In this document: in pieces, positions 63,001 to 64,000 of the stretch
Numbering within the stretch: the stretch's first letter is position 1
Layout: every line of letters begins with the position of its first letter
NCBI RefSeq assembly: GCF_000426485.1
Contig: NZ_KE384529.1
Coordinates: 820,422-884,421 of the forward strand
DNA length: 64,000 nucleotides
Origin: Indolivaga capnocytophagoides DSM 22835
Lineage (GTDB): Bacteria > Bacteroidota > Bacteroidia > Bacteroidales > Dysgonomonadaceae
Reading direction: 5' to 3'
Notes under the pieces: model-generated
Databases searched by the model: none
The model's input: only the letters and a program-made list of their open reading frames with translations
What the model was told of the DNA's origin: nothing
Program-made: the position numbers and the translations under genes

Positions 63001-63369
63001 TCAATGAATAAATACACTCGATCCGGCAATGACCATCCATCGCCCGGAAAACTTTTTCCATGTACGAAGAAAACGGACTTCACCCTCAATAGGCTGTTGA
63101 AAAAAAGCCCCTTTCATGAATACTTTTGCCGAAACTACAACCACATCATCAAAAACACGAATCTCACGGCTAAGACAATCGAGGTTATCCAAAACCATAT
63201 TTCCGGAACGATAAGTCGATAAATCCATATCCTTGGTTATAATCTCTCCCGTTGGGGCATTAAAGATAAGACTATCTGAAATCAGATTATCCAAGACATC
63301 CACATCGGCATTTTTCATTGCATGAATCAATAATTCTTCGCTATCGACAATTTCTTTCTCTACGGTCAT
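63001..63369 (-). CDS. NTF2-like (DUF4440/SnoaL-type) protein
   Basis: 122 residues. Cone-fold pattern: EIVDSEELLIHAMKNADVDVLDNLISDSLIFNAPTGEIITKDMDLSTYRSGNMVLDNLDCLSREIRVFDDVVVVSAKVFMKGAF, ending RFLRTWKKFSGRWMVIAGSSVFIH. Cytosolic; no function can be assigned, DUF4440-type binding or enzyme roles are possible. One base separates it from the upstream edge-truncated gene, so they are probably cotranscribed. Confidence 0.8.
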   Translation of the reverse strand: MTVEKEIVDSEELLIHAMKNADVDVLDNLISDSLIFNAPTGEIITKDMDLSTYRSGNMVLDNLDCLSREIRVFDDVVVVSAKVFMKGAFFQQPIEGEVRFLRTWKKFSGRWMVIAGSSVFIH

Positions 63370-63370
63370 A

Positions 63371-64000
63371 TCATCCCTTTACTTTTATAGATCTAACCAG
63401 CCTTGTAGAGTCGAGCTCCATCACAAGATTGGATGTATGAGTTTCGTCTTTCTTCTTTCTTATATTGTAAGAAGTTTCCGATTTGACAGCCAACTCTATA
63501 AAAAAACTGCCTTTGTTATCTTTTTTTGCATAAATAGACTCTTCAACAGGCGTATAAGTCACTTTTTTGATCTTATTATCTTTTCTCTCTTTTGTAATCT
63601 GGGCTACAACATCGGTAGAAGTCATTTGCTGTGTATAATAAAATACGGAAGAAGCAAATTCTTTCAAAAGGTCTTTTTGATTGTTCTGAGACAGTTTCTT
63701 GTAAAAATCATTGATACTGAGTTTCACATTAGCCAAAGCAGCACCCTCTACTACAGAAATAGAAGACAGATAAGCATAATGTTCTTTTGCTTCTTCGACA
63801 TGCTGTCCCGAAACATTTTCCAGTTTAACATTCTCCAGATAAGCTTTATAAGCATCAGCAGTATTATCCTTTACCGTAGATAGCCATGACAACGAATCCA
63901 TTATATTCCTTATCTGAGACATATATGGAGTCTTTGGATTTTCGCTTATATAAGTATAAAAAGCATTGATATCAGACGATTTTTTTAATTTCTCCCAATT
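63371..64000 (-). CDS. Helical repeat protein, N-terminus beyond the window
   Basis: The frame is open from the stop at 63371 through the window edge (210 codons), continuing upstream of an internal ATG at 63922 with ...NWEKLKKSSDINAFYTYISENPKTPY. This stretch and SLSWLSTVKDNTADAYKAYLENVKLENVSGQHVEEAKEHYAYL look like two units of a helical repeat (W....K....Y..Y), as in some Bacteroidetes proteins with TPR-like structure. The visible C-terminal part (TYTPVEESIYAKKDNKGSFFIELAVKSETSYNIRKKKDETHTSNLVMELDSTRLVRSIKVKG) is probably a beta-rich domain. Function unknown. Confidence 0.7.
   Translation of the reverse strand, partial: NWEKLKKSSDINAFYTYISENPKTPYMSQIRNIMDSLSWLSTVKDNTADAYKAYLENVKLENVSGQHVEEAKEHYAYLSSISVVEGAALANVKLSINDFYKKLSQNNQKDLLKEFASSVFYYTQQMTSTDVVAQITKERKDNKIKKVTYTPVEESIYAKKDNKGSFFIELAVKSETSYNIRKKKDETHTSNLVMELDSTRLVRSIKVKG

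Overview
The window reads as a chromosomal stretch of an AT-rich Bacteroidales bacterium, most like Dysgonomonas or a close relative (inference from protein families, no search run). Supporting signs are TonB-dependent receptors with carboxypeptidase-like N-terminal plugs, LytS/LytTR and MacB-type systems, DUF4919 and DUF3037 proteins, and promoters of the Bacteroidetes type (about TTTG, 19-20 bases, TAnnTTTG).

Layout. 1-7.4 kb (minus): LytTR regulator (cut by the window edge), LytS-type kinase, then a MacB permease, MacB ATPase, small HMA-like secreted protein, MacA adaptor, TolC and Spy-like protein: an envelope-stress/efflux operon. 7.7-9.9 kb: Ada repair protein and a DUF4919 protein. 10-13.5 kb: nadA-nadB-nadC. 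13.7-16.3 kb: LysR regulator divergent from an MdaB-like reductase, then an aldo/keto reductase. 16.4-19.1 kb: CbiA/CobB and a putative alpha/beta hydrolase. 19.6-23.3 kb: Zn/Cd-type P-ATPase divergent from an ankyrin-like membrane protein.

23.3-47.5 kb is mostly an anaerobic-type cobalamin region under two cobalamin riboswitches on the minus strand. Riboswitch 1 (29.1-29.4 kb) precedes CbiL, a BtuFCD-like importer and a CbiJ-CbiD fusion. Riboswitch 2 (47.3-47.5 kb) precedes a BtuB-like receptor, an exported CbiK-type chelatase, a siderophore-type receptor, two PepSY membrane proteins and then CbiH-CbiC, CbiE-CbiT, CbiG-CbiF, a C_GCAxxG_C_C protein and CobT, ending at a terminator near 32.6 kb. 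Between the two units lie a multi-hairpin non-coding block (29.57-29.96 kb), a HipA-like kinase with a DUF3037 partner, and an SPFH protein with a small ribbon-helix-helix protein.

47.7-57.9 kb is metal/nutrient uptake: a large TonB receptor plus beta-helix lipoprotein, FeoA with a FeoB split into G-domain and membrane proteins, another TonB receptor, and a divergent DtxR-type regulator with a candidate operator inside the receptor promoter. 57.9-64 kb is housekeeping: GcvH, lipoate ligase, endonuclease IV, YidD, RnpA, a GNAT protein, GalE, an NTF2-like protein and an edge-truncated protein.

The most unusual signal is a dispersed palindromic repeat (core AAGGTCTSAGACCTT). About 16 recognisable and several decayed copies sit either just upstream of start codons or fused to stop codons. 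Longer copies extend to about 95 bp with a second inverted repeat that covaries, and in the ada and cbiH-cbiC genes the whole 5' leader is the element. In one PepSY gene the element supplies the start codon and first residues.
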